Part shown: positions 18,164 through 28,977 of the stretch, one piece after another
Layout of the letters: each line of letters starts with the position of its first letter
How positions within the stretch are numbered: position 1 is the first letter of the stretch
Source: Deltaproteobacteria bacterium
GTDB lineage: Bacteria > Myxococcota_A > UBA9160 > UBA4427
Direction: 5' to 3'
NCBI GenBank assembly: GCA_029261855.1
Contig: JAJDAN010000083.1
Span: 1-64,000, forward strand
DNA length: 64,000 nucleotides
Notes under the pieces: model-generated
Told to the model about the DNA's origin: nothing
Databases searched by the model: none
Seen by the model: only the letters and a program-made list of their open reading frames with translations
Program-made: the position numbers and the translations under genes

Positions 18164-18787
18164 ATGTCGACCAGCCCCCGTGGCAGAGGCCGCCCGCCGA
18201 AGGATGGCGGCCCGGACATTCGCGAAGCGATCCTCGAGGCGGCCACCGAGCTCTTCGCCGAGCGCGGCTACGCGGCGACCCCGGTCAATGCCGTGTGCGA
18301 CCTCGCTGGCGTCGGCAAGCCCGCTGTCTACTGGCACTTCGAGAGCAAGCAGGGGCTGTTGGCGGCGGTGCTCGAGCGGCTGGACGAGCGTTGGAAGGCG
18401 CCGGGTGAGCTGCCCCCGGTCGACGACCCGGACGCTCCCACCGCCGGCCTCGACCGCATGATCGCGGTCTGGCGCGGCCGCGTCCTCGAGGCACCCAACG
18501 AGCTGCTGCTCCCCATGACCCTGCAGCTCGAGCCGGGGAGCGAGGAGACCGCGCGGGTCATCGGGAAGATGTGGCGTGACTCCGAGGAGCGCTTCGCCCA
18601 GGGCGTGCGCGATGCGGTCGGCCGCGATCTCCCGGATCTCGATCTGGTCGGCCACACGGCGATCATCCTCATGCAGGGCGCCATGCACCGGTACAACGTC
18701 GATCACGATGTCGAGCAGCTCGACCGCATGCTCGCCGACCTCCGGCGCACCATCCTGCTGGTGATCGGCGATCGTATGGCGGCTTGA
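18164..18787 (+). CDS. TetR-family transcriptional regulator
   Basis: 207 residues. N-terminal TetR helix-turn-helix: REAILEAATELFAERGYAAT, then VCDLAGVGKPAVYWHFESKQ. The C-terminal ligand domain does not suggest a ligand. The gene begins directly after a perfect palindrome, so it very probably represses itself; no other copy of the palindrome was noticed in the window, so further targets are unknown. ATG 18164 is the only start compatible with the palindrome being outside the gene. Confidence 0.92.
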   Translation: MSTSPRGRGRPPKDGGPDIREAILEAATELFAERGYAATPVNAVCDLAGVGKPAVYWHFESKQGLLAAVLERLDERWKAPGELPPVDDPDAPTAGLDRMIAVWRGRVLEAPNELLLPMTLQLEPGSEETARVIGKMWRDSEERFAQGVRDAVGRDLPDLDLVGHTAIILMQGAMHRYNVDHDVEQLDRMLADLRRTILLVIGDRMAA

Positions 18788-18833
18788 CTTTCGTCTTCTT
18801 TTCGCGAAGCTGCCTGCTCGAGGAGGACCCGCT

Positions 18834-19454
18834 TTGGCGCTCACCCGACGGCAGCGTGAGATCTACGAGTTCATTCGCGACTTCGTGAGACGCAACGGCT
18901 ACTCGCCGAGTCTCGAGGAGATCGGCTCCCACTTCGGCTTGTCCTCGGTGGCCACCGTTCACAAGCACGTCTCCCACCTGGTTCAAAAGGGCTTCTTGCA
19001 GAAGGCCTGGAACCGCTCGCGGTCCGTGGAGCCGGTCGAGGACGTCGCCTCCGACGTCGCCGAGCTCGCCTCGCTGCCGCTGCTGGGCACCGTCGCCGCA
19101 GGCTCGCCGATCGAAGCCATCGAGGACGTCGGCGCGACCGAGCGCATCGCGGTGCCGCCGGACATGGTCCAGCGACCGGGCGAGACCTACGTGCTGCGCG
19201 TTCGCGGCGATTCGATGATCGACGAGCAGATCCGGGACGGCGACCTGGTCGTGGTCGAAAGTCGCCAGCAGGCGCGCAACGGCGAGACGGTCGTCGCTCT
19301 GGTCGGGGGGTCGGATGCCACCCTCAAGCGCTTCTACAAGCGCGGGGACCTCGTCAGGCTGGTTCCGGCCAACGAGCACATGGACCCGATCGAGGTCCAC
19401 GCCAGCGAAGTCGAGATCCGCGGCGTCCTCCGGGGTCTGCTGCGAACGTACTGA
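18834..19454 (+). CDS. lexA: SOS repressor LexA
   Basis: 206 residues. LexA represses DNA-damage genes and self-cleaves when RecA is activated. The winged-helix N-terminus ([20 protein letters not shown], then [15 protein letters not shown]) is followed by the cleavage site A89-G90 ([10 protein letters not shown]) and the catalytic dyad S127 (RGDSMID) and K165 (ATLKRFY). Start is TTG 18834 with GAGGAGG 6 nt upstream, giving the expected N-terminus. It follows tetR by 46 bp. TTGACT at about 18784-18789 may be a -35 box; no clear SOS box could be assigned. Confidence 0.97.
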   Translation: MALTRRQREIYEFIRDFVRRNGYSPSLEEIGSHFGLSSVATVHKHVSHLVQKGFLQKAWNRSRSVEPVEDVASDVAELASLPLLGTVAAGSPIEAIEDVGATERIAVPPDMVQRPGETYVLRVRGDSMIDEQIRDGDLVVVESRQQARNGETVVALVGGSDATLKRFYKRGDLVRLVPANEHMDPIEVHASEVEIRGVLRGLLRTY

Positions 19455-19506
19455 CGCCGATCGTGGGTCGCGAGGACACGAGACGGTTTCGCTAGGATCG
19501 TCGGCC

Positions 19507-20097
19507 ATGGACGAAGACGACGTCTCGAACGCGCGCATCGGCGAGCTGATCACCTCCCTGCTCAAGGAGCTGGGCGAGGACCCGGGTCGGGATGGTCTCG
19601 TGAAGACTCCCGACCGCGTGGCCCGCGCCATGCGCTTCTTCACGAAGGGCTACGAGGAAGACCCCTCCGAAGTCCTCACCAAGGCGCTCTTCGACGTCGA
19701 GTACGACGAGATGGTGCTGGTCCGGGACATCGACTTCTACAGCCTGTGCGAACACCACATGGTGCCGTTCTTCGGACGCGTCCACGTGGCCTACATCCCG
19801 GATCGCAAGGTGCTCGGGTTGTCCAAGATTCCGCGTCTCGTCGAGATCTTCTCGCGCCGACTGCAGGTGCAGGAACGCCTGACGATGCAGGTCGCCCAGA
19901 CGCTCGAGGAAGTCCTGCAGCCGAAGGGGGTCGGTGTGGTCGTCGAGGCCAAGCACCTCTGCATGATGATGCGGGGCGTGCAGAAGCAGAACAGCTACGC
20001 GATCACCAGTTCGCTGCGCGGCGAGTTCGAGACCCAGTCGAAGACTCGCGCCGAGTTCATGGGCCTGCTGCAGCACCGAAGCGAAGGCTACGCCTGA
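19507..20097 (+). CDS. folE: GTP cyclohydrolase I
   Basis: 196 residues. FolE converts GTP to 7,8-dihydroneopterin triphosphate, entering folate and pterin synthesis. Zinc ligands are the cysteine and histidine of [11 protein letters not shown] and the later cysteine in [19 protein letters not shown] and [20 protein letters not shown] are family signatures, and [12 protein letters not shown] ends the core. Start ATG 19507 has no Shine-Dalgarno but is preceded by TAGGAT (19493-19498), a -10-like hexamer 8 nt upstream. Convergent with the PpiD-like gene across 52 bp. Confidence 0.97.
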   Translation: MDEDDVSNARIGELITSLLKELGEDPGRDGLVKTPDRVARAMRFFTKGYEEDPSEVLTKALFDVEYDEMVLVRDIDFYSLCEHHMVPFFGRVHVAYIPDRKVLGLSKIPRLVEIFSRRLQVQERLTMQVAQTLEEVLQPKGVGVVVEAKHLCMMMRGVQKQNSYAITSSLRGEFETQSKTRAEFMGLLQHRSEGYA

Positions 20098-20149
20098 GCC
20101 CCGCGCGTTCGCCCAGCGAGCGCTGTACCACGACAATGACGGATCGGGG

Positions 20150-21673
20150 CTAGGAGCCTTCGACGACCGTGTTGTCGATGCGGAGGGCGCCGGACGCGAG
20201 CAGCTCGCTGCGTCGCGATTCGATCCAGTTCTGGACGAACGCATTGCGCTTGGCCGACGCGAGTTGCTCGCGCTCGCCTTCGATGGCGGCGGAGAGCACT
20301 TCGGGCTCGGGCGCCTCGCGCTCCAGTAGCTGGATGAGAACGAGACGTCCACCGACGGTGAAGATGTCCGGTGACGTGGGCTTCTCGGGCGACAGCGCGA
20401 AGGCCGTCGACAGCAGCTCCTTCGATGCGCCGATTCCGACGACGAATCCATCGGGTCGACGCCGCACCATGCCGGTGCGGTCGATGGGCAGCTCGCGTTC
20501 GCGTGCGGCGTCCTCGAGGGTCTGACCTTCGCGGATGGCGGTCGCGAGTTCGTCGCTGATGCGGTCGGCGCGCTCTCGTGCCGCGCGCTGGGTGGCGCCC
20601 TCGCGCGCGAGCTGGTGGCGCACTTCTTCGAAGGGCTGTGCGCCGGCTTCGGTGCGCTCCTCGAGCAGCAGGATGTGAAGGCCGCGGTCGCTGCGCACGG
20701 CTTCGCTACGCCCGCCGACCTCGAGCGCCGCCGCCGTCTCGGCGAGTTCGGACGCGATGTCCGTGGCTTCGACGAAGCCGAGGTCTCCACCGGCCTCGCG
20801 GGTGGCGAGGTCGTCGGACAGCTCGCTTGCGACGGCGCCGAAGTCCTCGTCCGCGGCCAGCCGTTCGAGGGCCTGCCCCGCCCGGGATTGCGCGTCGGCG
20901 AGTTCCCCGGGGGTGGGGTCCGCGCCCAGCTCGAACAGGATGTGCCTCAGGCGCATCTTGGCGTCCGCGCGGTAGACGTCCTGGCGTTCTTCGTACAGGG
21001 CCCGCAGGGCGGGCTCGTTGGCGGCTGCGTACGCGGCGACGTCCTCGTCGGACACCTCCTCGCCCGGCGGAAGGGCCTCGGTGTCCAGCGCGACGTAGGC
21101 CAGTCGCACCTGCTCCAGGCGGTAGAGGGCGGTGGCGCGCGCCTCGCCTTCGCTGACCTCGCCCTGGGAGTACAACAGCTGGATCATCTTCTGGCCGAGC
21201 AGGGCCCTGCGCATGTACTCGATGTAGTTGCGCTGGTTGCCGTACTCGTACTCGACGAAGTTCGTGAAGCGCTCGGCGTCGAAGCGTCCGGCCTCATCCC
21301 GGAAGCCCGCGCTCTGGGCGATGACCTGTTGGATCTCGTCCTTGCCGACTCGCAGACCCAGCTGCTGAGCGTCATGCGCCAGGATGGCGCGGTCGACCAC
21401 TGCCCGGAGCGCCTGCGCGTCCAGGAAGCTGCGTCCCACCTTGCTGCTGAACTGGTCGCCGAGCTGCTCGCGGTAGGTCTCGGCCTGCTGGTTCCGGACG
21501 CGCAGGAAGTCGGGGACGGACATTCGCACGTCGCCCAGCTCGACCACGACGCCCTGGGAGGGACCGCCCTGCAGCGGCCCGCCGAGACCCATGAAGAACA
21601 CGAAGACACCGCCGATGAGCAGCACGAACAGGCCTGTGAGCCAGCGTTGGCCCTTGCGCATCGACTCCAGCAT
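20150..21673 (-). CDS. PpiD/SurA-like membrane-anchored peptidyl-prolyl isomerase
   Basis: 507 residues. One N-terminal membrane segment (about 11-30, LTGLFVLLIGGVFVFFMGLG) anchors a periplasmic chaperone: a SurA_N/PpiD-like helical domain (LGDVRMSVPDFLRVRNQQAE to about residue 190), then a parvulin rotamase (MRLRHILFELGADPTPGE to GGDLGFVEATDIASEL) and a helical C-terminal arm. This order is that of PpiD, the foldase at the SecYEG exit site. ATG 21673 has GAGGACGAGGA upstream; ATG 21661 (MRKGQRW) is possible. Monocistronic. Confidence 0.85.
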   Translation of the reverse strand: MLESMRKGQRWLTGLFVLLIGGVFVFFMGLGGPLQGGPSQGVVVELGDVRMSVPDFLRVRNQQAETYREQLGDQFSSKVGRSFLDAQALRAVVDRAILAHDAQQLGLRVGKDEIQQVIAQSAGFRDEAGRFDAERFTNFVEYEYGNQRNYIEYMRRALLGQKMIQLLYSQGEVSEGEARATALYRLEQVRLAYVALDTEALPPGEEVSDEDVAAYAAANEPALRALYEERQDVYRADAKMRLRHILFELGADPTPGELADAQSRAGQALERLAADEDFGAVASELSDDLATREAGGDLGFVEATDIASELAETAAALEVGGRSEAVRSDRGLHILLLEERTEAGAQPFEEVRHQLAREGATQRAARERADRISDELATAIREGQTLEDAARERELPIDRTGMVRRRPDGFVVGIGASKELLSTAFALSPEKPTSPDIFTVGGRLVLIQLLEREAPEPEVLSAAIEGEREQLASAKRNAFVQNWIESRRSELLASGALRIDNTVVEGS

Positions 21674-23053
<1,380 letters not shown>

Positions 23054-23070
23054 AAGGCCGTAGCCTTTCA

Positions 23071-23106
23071 GAGACCGTGCCCTGAAACCGGGCGAGTCCC
23101 GGTCTC
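23071..23106 (+). terminator. Nested stem-loop between mreB and mreC
   Basis: GAGACCG 23071-23077 pairs with CGGTCTC 23100-23106, and inside it GCCC 23079-23082 pairs with GGGC 23090-23093. It starts 18 bp after the mreB stop and lacks a T-tract, so it may be an attenuator or mRNA-stabilising element that keeps mreB expression above mreCD rather than a full terminator. Confidence 0.45.
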
Positions 23107-23166
23107 TCCCCCCGGAGGGCGCGCCAGAGCGGGTCGAGGGGCGCCTCAGGCGTCTCTGGGGGTCAT

Positions 23167-24072
23167 TTGCCGGATCTACTGAAGCGCATCGGCGCGCCGC
23201 TGACATTCGGCGTGCTCGCACTGCTGGCCGTCATCACGATGGTCTCGGACCGCCGTTCCCTCGCAGAGGGCGGTCGGGATCTGCCCTGGTGGCAGGCGGT
23301 CATGCTCGAGATCGCGGTCCCCATCCAGGACATCGTCGCGGCGCCCGTCGACGGCGTACGCGGGCTGTACCACGACTACGTCTCCCTGCTCGAGGTGCGC
23401 GAACAGAACGATCGCTTGCAGGTCCGCATCGCCGAGCTCGAAGAAGCGAACCTGCAGTACCGCGAGGCTCTGGTCGCGAGCGGTCACCTGCAGCAGATCG
23501 CCGCCATGCGCGACGAGTTCGAGATCCCGATGTTGCCGTCGGAAGTCGTGGGCCTCGACGTCAAGCCGTGGTTCCGTTCGGTGCTCGTAGACCGCGGGGC
23601 GGGGCACGGCGTGCGCGCAGGCAACCCGGTGATCACAGCCGAGGGTGTCGTCGGTCTCGTCACGGCGACGTCGCGTCACGCGGCCAAGACCATGCTGTTG
23701 CTCGACCGGCAGAGCGCGATCGACGGCATCGTCCAGCGCAGTCGTGCGCGCGGCATCGTGCGGGGACGCGGAACGGACCAGCTCGAGTTCGAGTTCGTGG
23801 TGCGGGGCGGCGACGTCGTGGTCGGTGACGTCGTCATCACGTCGGGGCTCGGGGGCGTGTATCCCAAGGGCCTACGCATTGGCGAAGTCGTGGAGATCTC
23901 CGATCCCGCCGGCGGCTTGTTGCAGACCGCGGACCTGCGACCCGCGGTGGACTTCGGCCGTCTCGAGCAGGTCTTCCTGATGATGCGCCGCGGACCGACG
24001 ATGGACCTGTTGTACGGCGACGACGGCCCCATCGAGTCGGCGAGCGCGACATCCGGGCGGCCCTCGTCGTGA
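23167..24072 (+). CDS. mreC: Rod-shape protein MreC
   Basis: 301 residues, bitopic. Membrane segment about 10-27, coiled coil about 74-110 (LEVREQNDRLQVRIAELEEA), then the periplasmic beta-domains (SVLVDRGAGHGVRAGNPVIT, GLVTATSRHAAKTMLLLDRQ, GDVVITSGLGGVYPKGLRIG). MreC scaffolds the elongasome between MreB and PBP2. Start TTG 23167 with a G-rich stretch upstream. The stop overlaps mreD (GTGA). Confidence 0.95.
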   Translation: MPDLLKRIGAPLTFGVLALLAVITMVSDRRSLAEGGRDLPWWQAVMLEIAVPIQDIVAAPVDGVRGLYHDYVSLLEVREQNDRLQVRIAELEEANLQYREALVASGHLQQIAAMRDEFEIPMLPSEVVGLDVKPWFRSVLVDRGAGHGVRAGNPVITAEGVVGLVTATSRHAAKTMLLLDRQSAIDGIVQRSRARGIVRGRGTDQLEFEFVVRGGDVVVGDVVITSGLGGVYPKGLRIGEVVEISDPAGGLLQTADLRPAVDFGRLEQVFLMMRRGPTMDLLYGDDGPIESASATSGRPSS

Positions 24073-24605
24073 AGCGCATCTCGACCTTGCTCGGTCTAGG
24101 AGTCGCCGCGATCGTGCTGCAGGGCGCGCTCGCGACGGTGGTGTCCCCGCCGTGGTGTCCCGATCTCGCGCTGCTCGTTCTGGTGGGCATCGGTCTGCGC
24201 TGGCGCGGTCTCGCACGCGGCCTGCTCCTGGCCGCGCTGCTCGGCTATTCGCGCGATCTGCTTTCCGGGTCGCTGCTCGGTGAGCACGCCTTGCTGTACC
24301 TGTTCACGTTCACCGGGACGGTGGTCGCGACCCGTCAGCTGAACCTGCGCGGTTCGTGGCCCCTGGCGGGCTTCGCTGCCGGCCTGACGGTCTTCTACGG
24401 GTTCGGGATGCTCGCGCTCACGGGCTTCTTCGTGGGCGGGGTCGATTTCCGCCTGAATTGGTTGGGGGCCGAGCTGGTACACGCCGGCGTGACGGGAATC
24501 TGCGCTCCCGCGGTCTCTGCGGTGGTCGGCTGGGCGTCGGACTGGGCGGACGACGATCCGGGACGACGCAGCCTCGGTCTCGACGCCATCCGGCGTCCCG
24601 CCTGA
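24069..24605 (+). CDS. mreD: Rod-shape protein MreD
   Basis: 178 residues, largely hydrophobic with about five membrane segments, as expected for MreD, the membrane partner of MreC. Its sequence is poorly conserved, so identification rests on topology, length and position between mreC and mrdA. GTG 24069 overlaps the mreC stop; its TGA shares one base with the mrdA ATG (TGATG). Confidence 0.9.
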   Translation: MKRISTLLGLGVAAIVLQGALATVVSPPWCPDLALLVLVGIGLRWRGLARGLLLAALLGYSRDLLSGSLLGEHALLYLFTFTGTVVATRQLNLRGSWPLAGFAAGLTVFYGFGMLALTGFFVGGVDFRLNWLGAELVHAGVTGICAPAVSAVVGWASDWADDDPGRRSLGLDAIRRPA

Positions 24606-26557
24606 TGCTGGGCGGCTACGGAGACGACAGACTGGGGTCCGTGGACTCGCCCCTGGGCGACGGCCGGCTGGGGCTCCTGGCCCTTCTGATCGGCGTGGCC
24701 TTCGCCGTGTTCCTCGTGCGTCTGTTCCAGCTCCAGATTCTGGAGGGTGCGGACCTGCGACAACGGTCGCAACAGAACTCCGTCCGGACCCTCGTCCTCG
24801 AGGCGCCGCGCGGGGCGATCCTGGATCGCGACGGCCGGGTGCTGGCGGCGAACCGGCCCGCGTACCGGGTGCAGGTGATCCCGAACGAGCTGCGCACCCC
24901 GGGTCGGACCTATGACGCCCTGGGGCAGCTGCTCGAGCGCGAGCCGGGCGAGCTGGCGGAACGCGTCGGCACACCCAGCGGTCGCGGGCGCTTCCAGCCC
25001 GTCGAACTCGACGGGGACATGGGCGAAGAGCTCCTGGCACGCGTCGAGGCGCATCGCTTCGCGATGCCGGGCGTCGTCACGGACATGCGTCCCCGCCGTC
25101 ACTACGTCGAGGCGCGGCGGGCCGCGCACCTGCTCGGGAGCATCGGCGAGATCCAGTCCACGCAGCTGCAGCAGGACCGCTTCGGCGCCTACCGGGCCGG
25201 CGAGATCGTCGGACAGACGGGCCTCGAGGCGCGGCTCGAGGAACACCTGCGCGGTCGCGCGGGCGGGCGCAACGTGATCGTCGACGTGGCGGGCCGCGAG
25301 ATGCGCGAGCTCGACAAGATCCAGCCGGCGCCCGGCGGTCGCGCCGTCCTGAACATCGACCTCGACCTGCAGCGGGCCGCCGAGGCCGCGTTCCTGTCGA
25401 ACGACCCGGAGAAGCCCGATTCCATGGGCGCGCTGGTGGCGCTCGACCCGCGCAATGGCGAGGTACTGGCGCTGGTCTCCGAGCCGGCCTACGACCCGAA
25501 CGATTTCGCGGGCGGCATCGACACGGACATCTGGCGGGGGCTGATCGGCGACGAGTGGGTGCCGTTGCAGAACCGGGCGATTGCGGGTCAGTACTCGCCG
25601 GGGTCCACCTTCAAGGCGATCGTCGCCGTCGCCGGCTTGTCCGAGGGCGACCTCGACCCCGAGGACGAGGTCTACTGCCCGGGCTACTACCGGCTGGGCC
25701 GCCGCACCTATCGCTGCTGGAAACGGTCCGGCCACGGCAGCGTCAACCTGGCCCAGGCGCTCGTCCATTCCTGCGACGTCTACTTCTACCAGCTCGGGGT
25801 CGCGCTCGGCATCGATCGCATCTCGCACTACGCGAGGGTGTTCGGTCTCGGAGAGCTGACCGGCATCGACCTGCCCGGCGAGAAGCCCGGGCTCGTCCCC
25901 ACGCGGGAATGGAAGGAACGCGTCAAGAAGGAGCCCTGGCAGAAGGGCGAGACCGTGTCCGTGGCGATCGGGCAGGGCGCCAATCTCGTCACGGCGGCGC
26001 AGCTGGCGGTCGCCTTCGCGGTGATCGCGAATGGGGGAACGCGCGTACAGCCCCGGATCCTGAAGCGACTCGAGACCTGGGACGGCGAGCTCGTGGAGGT
26101 CCCCGCGCCCGTCAAGAAGATCGAAGTCGGCATCTCGAAGGAGGTGCTCGCCACCGTCTCGCAGGCGCTGACGGCGGTCGTCCAGGAACCGCGGGGCACA
26201 GGTGGCCGCGCGCGGGTGCCCGGGGTCTCGGTCGCAGGCAAGACGGGAACCACCCAGGTCGTCAGTCTGGACCTCGTGAAGGACCTCGAGGACGACGAGA
26301 TCCCGCTGCGGTACCGCGACCACGCCATCTTTGCCGCGTACGCGCCCGCGGAGGCGGCGGAGATCGTGGTCGCCGTGATCGTGGAACACGCCGGTGCGGG
26401 CGGGGGGACCGCCGCCGCTCCCATCGCGCAGAAGGTGCTCGCGACCTACTTCGAGAAGAAGCGGAAGGCCGAGGAAAAGAAGCGGAAGGCCGAGCAGACC
26501 GTGGCCGAGGCGTCCGTCGAGACGCACCCCGAGGAGGACGATCGTGCTGCGAATTGA
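24605..26557 (+). CDS. mrdA: Penicillin-binding protein 2 (elongasome transpeptidase)
   Basis: 650 residues. One N-terminal membrane segment (about 24-43), a pedestal dimerisation domain beginning RGAILDRDGRVLAANRPAYR, then the transpeptidase domain with S334-T-F-K (YSPGSTFKAI), S389-C-D and K546-T-G (AGKTGTTQ). It cross-links lateral peptidoglycan with RodA. The C-terminus has a charged KKRKAEEKKRKAE tail typical of a cytosol-like or solvent-exposed linker. ATG 24605 shares a base with the mreD stop; rodA overlaps its end by 14 bp. Confidence 0.96.
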   Translation: MLGGYGDDRLGSVDSPLGDGRLGLLALLIGVAFAVFLVRLFQLQILEGADLRQRSQQNSVRTLVLEAPRGAILDRDGRVLAANRPAYRVQVIPNELRTPGRTYDALGQLLEREPGELAERVGTPSGRGRFQPVELDGDMGEELLARVEAHRFAMPGVVTDMRPRRHYVEARRAAHLLGSIGEIQSTQLQQDRFGAYRAGEIVGQTGLEARLEEHLRGRAGGRNVIVDVAGREMRELDKIQPAPGGRAVLNIDLDLQRAAEAAFLSNDPEKPDSMGALVALDPRNGEVLALVSEPAYDPNDFAGGIDTDIWRGLIGDEWVPLQNRAIAGQYSPGSTFKAIVAVAGLSEGDLDPEDEVYCPGYYRLGRRTYRCWKRSGHGSVNLAQALVHSCDVYFYQLGVALGIDRISHYARVFGLGELTGIDLPGEKPGLVPTREWKERVKKEPWQKGETVSVAIGQGANLVTAAQLAVAFAVIANGGTRVQPRILKRLETWDGELVEVPAPVKKIEVGISKEVLATVSQALTAVVQEPRGTGGRARVPGVSVAGKTGTTQVVSLDLVKDLEDDEIPLRYRDHAIFAAYAPAEAAEIVVAVIVEHAGAGGGTAAAPIAQKVLATYFEKKRKAEEKKRKAEQTVAEASVETHPEEDDRAAN

Positions 26558-27647
26558 CCGCCGATCGATCCAGAACTTCGACTGGGTGCTGCTCGCGATC
26601 GTGGCGATCCTGGTCTCTGCCGGGCTGGTGAATCTGATGTCGGCGACCCACGCCGGGGTCGAGTCGGGGACCAGCGACATCTTCCGCCGTCAGGTCCTTG
26701 CCGTCGGCGTGGCGTTCGCGGCGATGGTCGGCGTCTGCGTGATCGACTACCGCCGTCTCGCGCGTCTCGCCATGCCGCTCTACATCGGCAGCCTCGCCTT
26801 CATCGTCCTGCCGATCCTGGTGTCGCCGGCGAATCGCGGCGCCCAGGCCTGGCTCTTCGATGGACGCGTCCAGCCTTCCGAGTTCGCGAAGGTCGCCCTG
26901 ATCGTGGCGTTGGCGCGCTACTTCCAGCGGAATCCGCCCACCGAGATCACCCGGGTCACGCAGCTGGGCGTTCCCATCGCGATCATCGCGCTGCCCGTCG
27001 GCATCATCGCCTTGCAGAACGACGTCGGCGTGGCACTGCTCACCCTGCTGGTCGGCGTGACCTTCCTGCCCTTCGTCCGCATCCCGCTGCCGGCCTGGGC
27101 CGGGCTCGGTGCCGCCGGGCTGGCCGGGCTCCTCGCTTTCTGGAGCTACGGGCTCAAGGACTACCAGCGCACCCGCATCCTCGACTTCCTCGATCCGTCG
27201 CGAGACCCGCTCGCGTCGGGCTACCAGGCGATGCAGTCGCGGATCGCCGTAGGTTCCGGGGGGCTGTTCGGAACCGGCTGGATGGAGGGCAGCCAGACCC
27301 AGCTGCGCTTCCTCCCCACCCAGCATTCGGACTTCGTCTTCTCGGTGCTGGCCGAGGAGTGGGGCTTCGTGGGAAGCGCTCTGGTGCTGTCCCTCTACCT
27401 GATCCTGCTCCTCTGGGGGCTCTGGGTGGCGCGGAACGCCAAGGACGCCTTCGGGGCGATGCTGGCGGTCGGTGTGGTCGGGGCCCTCTTCTGGCCGGCG
27501 ACGATCAACGTCGCGATGGTCCTGGGCCTGGCGCCGGTGATCGGCGTGCCACTGCCGTTGTTCAGCTACGGCGGGTCGGCGCTGCTGTCGGCGGGCCTCC
27601 TCGTCGGGCTGCTCCTCAACGTATCCATGCGACGGTACGTCTTCTGA
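26544..27647 (+). CDS. rodA: SEDS peptidoglycan glycosyltransferase RodA
   Basis: 367 residues, about ten membrane segments. RodA polymerises lipid II strands in complex with PBP2. SEDS features: GAQAWLFDGRVQPSEFAKVA, ALQNDVGVALLTLLVGVTFL, the large loop containing DYQRTRILDFLDPSRDPLAS with GSGGLFGTGW, and C-terminal PTQHSDFVFSVLAEEWGFVG and GVPLPLFSYGGSALL. GTG 26544 has GAGGAGG 6 nt upstream, inside the mrdA coding end, so translation is coupled. Confidence 0.97.
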   Translation: MLRIDRRSIQNFDWVLLAIVAILVSAGLVNLMSATHAGVESGTSDIFRRQVLAVGVAFAAMVGVCVIDYRRLARLAMPLYIGSLAFIVLPILVSPANRGAQAWLFDGRVQPSEFAKVALIVALARYFQRNPPTEITRVTQLGVPIAIIALPVGIIALQNDVGVALLTLLVGVTFLPFVRIPLPAWAGLGAAGLAGLLAFWSYGLKDYQRTRILDFLDPSRDPLASGYQAMQSRIAVGSGGLFGTGWMEGSQTQLRFLPTQHSDFVFSVLAEEWGFVGSALVLSLYLILLLWGLWVARNAKDAFGAMLAVGVVGALFWPATINVAMVLGLAPVIGVPLPLFSYGGSALLSAGLLVGLLLNVSMRRYVF

Positions 27648-27674
27648 CCCGCAAGCCGTGATAGATTCCCGCCC

Positions 27675-28361
27675 ATGTCGGGCATCGCAGCGTTCTTCGA
27701 CATGGACAAGACCCTGATCGCCGAGAACTCGGCGTCGCTCTACATGCGTCATCGCTACGAGCTGGGGGAAGTGTCGACGCTGGAGCTCGCGCGCGGGCTC
27801 GGCGCGTACCTGCGATACAAGGTCGGGGCGCTCGACCTGAAGGCATGGACGAAGTCGATGATGCTCGAGTTCAAGGGGCGGGACGAATCCGAGCTCGCGG
27901 AAGAGGGCAAGCGTCTCTTCGACGCCCTGGTGCGCGAGACGATCTACCCGGAGGCGGCCGATCTAGTGGCCGAGCACCACGCACGCGGACACACCGTGGC
28001 CATCGTGAGCGGTGCGACCCGCTACATCGTCGAGCCGATGGCCAACTATCTCGGCGTGGCGCACATCCTGTACACACGCCTGGAAGTGGAGGGCGGCAAG
28101 CTGACGGGCCGTGTCGTCGAGCCGATCTGCTTCGACGAAGGCAAGATCTACTGGATCCAGCAGCTGATCGAAGACCAGGAAATCGACCTGGCCCGTTCCT
28201 ACTTCTACACCGACTCCGTCACCGACCTGCCGCTCCTCGACCTGGTCGGCCACCCGGTCGTCACCAACCCCGACCCCATGCTGTACCGAACCGCCGTAAA
28301 GCGACGCTGGCCCGTTCGCTTCTTCGACGCTCCGAACGCCGCTGGCACCGCATCTCCCTGA
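27675..28361 (+). CDS. HAD-IB family phosphatase (SerB-like)
   Basis: 228 residues. HAD motifs: FFDMDKTLI (nucleophile D9, acid D11), VSGATRY, the EGKIYWIQ lysine and DSVTDLPLLD. The helical cap after motif I makes it subclass IB, which includes phosphoserine phosphatase and lipid-phosphate phosphatases; the substrate is not clear. It follows rodA by 27 bp but has its own -10-like TAGATT (27662-27667) exactly 7 nt before ATG 27675 and no Shine-Dalgarno, so it may be a leaderless transcript. Confidence 0.85.
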   Translation: MSGIAAFFDMDKTLIAENSASLYMRHRYELGEVSTLELARGLGAYLRYKVGALDLKAWTKSMMLEFKGRDESELAEEGKRLFDALVRETIYPEAADLVAEHHARGHTVAIVSGATRYIVEPMANYLGVAHILYTRLEVEGGKLTGRVVEPICFDEGKIYWIQQLIEDQEIDLARSYFYTDSVTDLPLLDLVGHPVVTNPDPMLYRTAVKRRWPVRFFDAPNAAGTASP

Positions 28362-28383
28362 CCTTCTCCCTGCGGCCGTCCTC

Positions 28384-28401
28384 GCCGTACGGGGGTACGG
28401 C
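28384..28401. terminator. Short GC hairpin between convergent genes
   Basis: GCCGTAC 28384-28390 pairs with GTACGGC 28395-28401 around GGGG. Sits in the 119-bp gap between the convergent HAD gene and trxA. No T-tract on either side, so a bidirectional terminator role is only possible. Confidence 0.35.
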
Positions 28402-28480
28402 TGCGGGTGCCTCCGGTCCGAGGCTCAGAGATCTACGGCACCATCGACGTTCTCGCAGTCCCTCGCGAACCCGTCGCTGG

Positions 28481-28804
28481 TCAGAGGAGCTTCTGGGCCA
28501 TCTCTTCGAACGCGGCCTTCGGTCGGGCGCCCTGGAGCTGCTCGACGACCTGGCCATTCTGGAAGGCGAGGACCGTGGGGATGGCTCGCACGCCGTAGCG
28601 GCCCGGGGTCTGGGGGTTCTCGTCGATGTTCATCTTGAGAACCTTGATCTTGCCGTCGTAGTCCGCGGCGAGCTGCTTGATGATCGGAGAGATCGCGCGG
28701 CAGGGAGCGCACCACTCGGCCCAGAAGTCGAGTACCACGGGCTGGTCCGAATTCAGGACCTCGGCTTCGAAGTTGGCATCGGTGACGTCTGCGGTTTCGG
28801 CCAT
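28481..28804 (-). CDS. trxA: Thioredoxin
   Basis: 107 residues, single thioredoxin domain reducing cytoplasmic disulfides. The active site is WCAPC rather than the common WCGPC, within FWAEWCAPCRAISP; the cis-proline follows in RAIPTVLAFQNGQ. ATG 28804 has AGGAGA about 9 nt upstream. Divergent from gmhA. Confidence 0.95.
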   Translation of the reverse strand: MAETADVTDANFEAEVLNSDQPVVLDFWAEWCAPCRAISPIIKQLAADYDGKIKVLKMNIDENPQTPGRYGVRAIPTVLAFQNGQVVEQLQGARPKAAFEEMAQKLL

Positions 28805-28977
28805 GACGATCTGTCTCCTGCGCGTGAGTTGCGTTCGTCCGGAGTTTCTAGCCCGGATCGGCTGCGGTTGCTCGGGCCCGTTGGATGCCGTGGCGTTCGG
28901 GGGGGGTTCGGATCGGATTCCCTGGCTTTCCGCTCCCGACGGCCTGCGCCCCATGGCTTTCGCCTACAATCGGCGCG

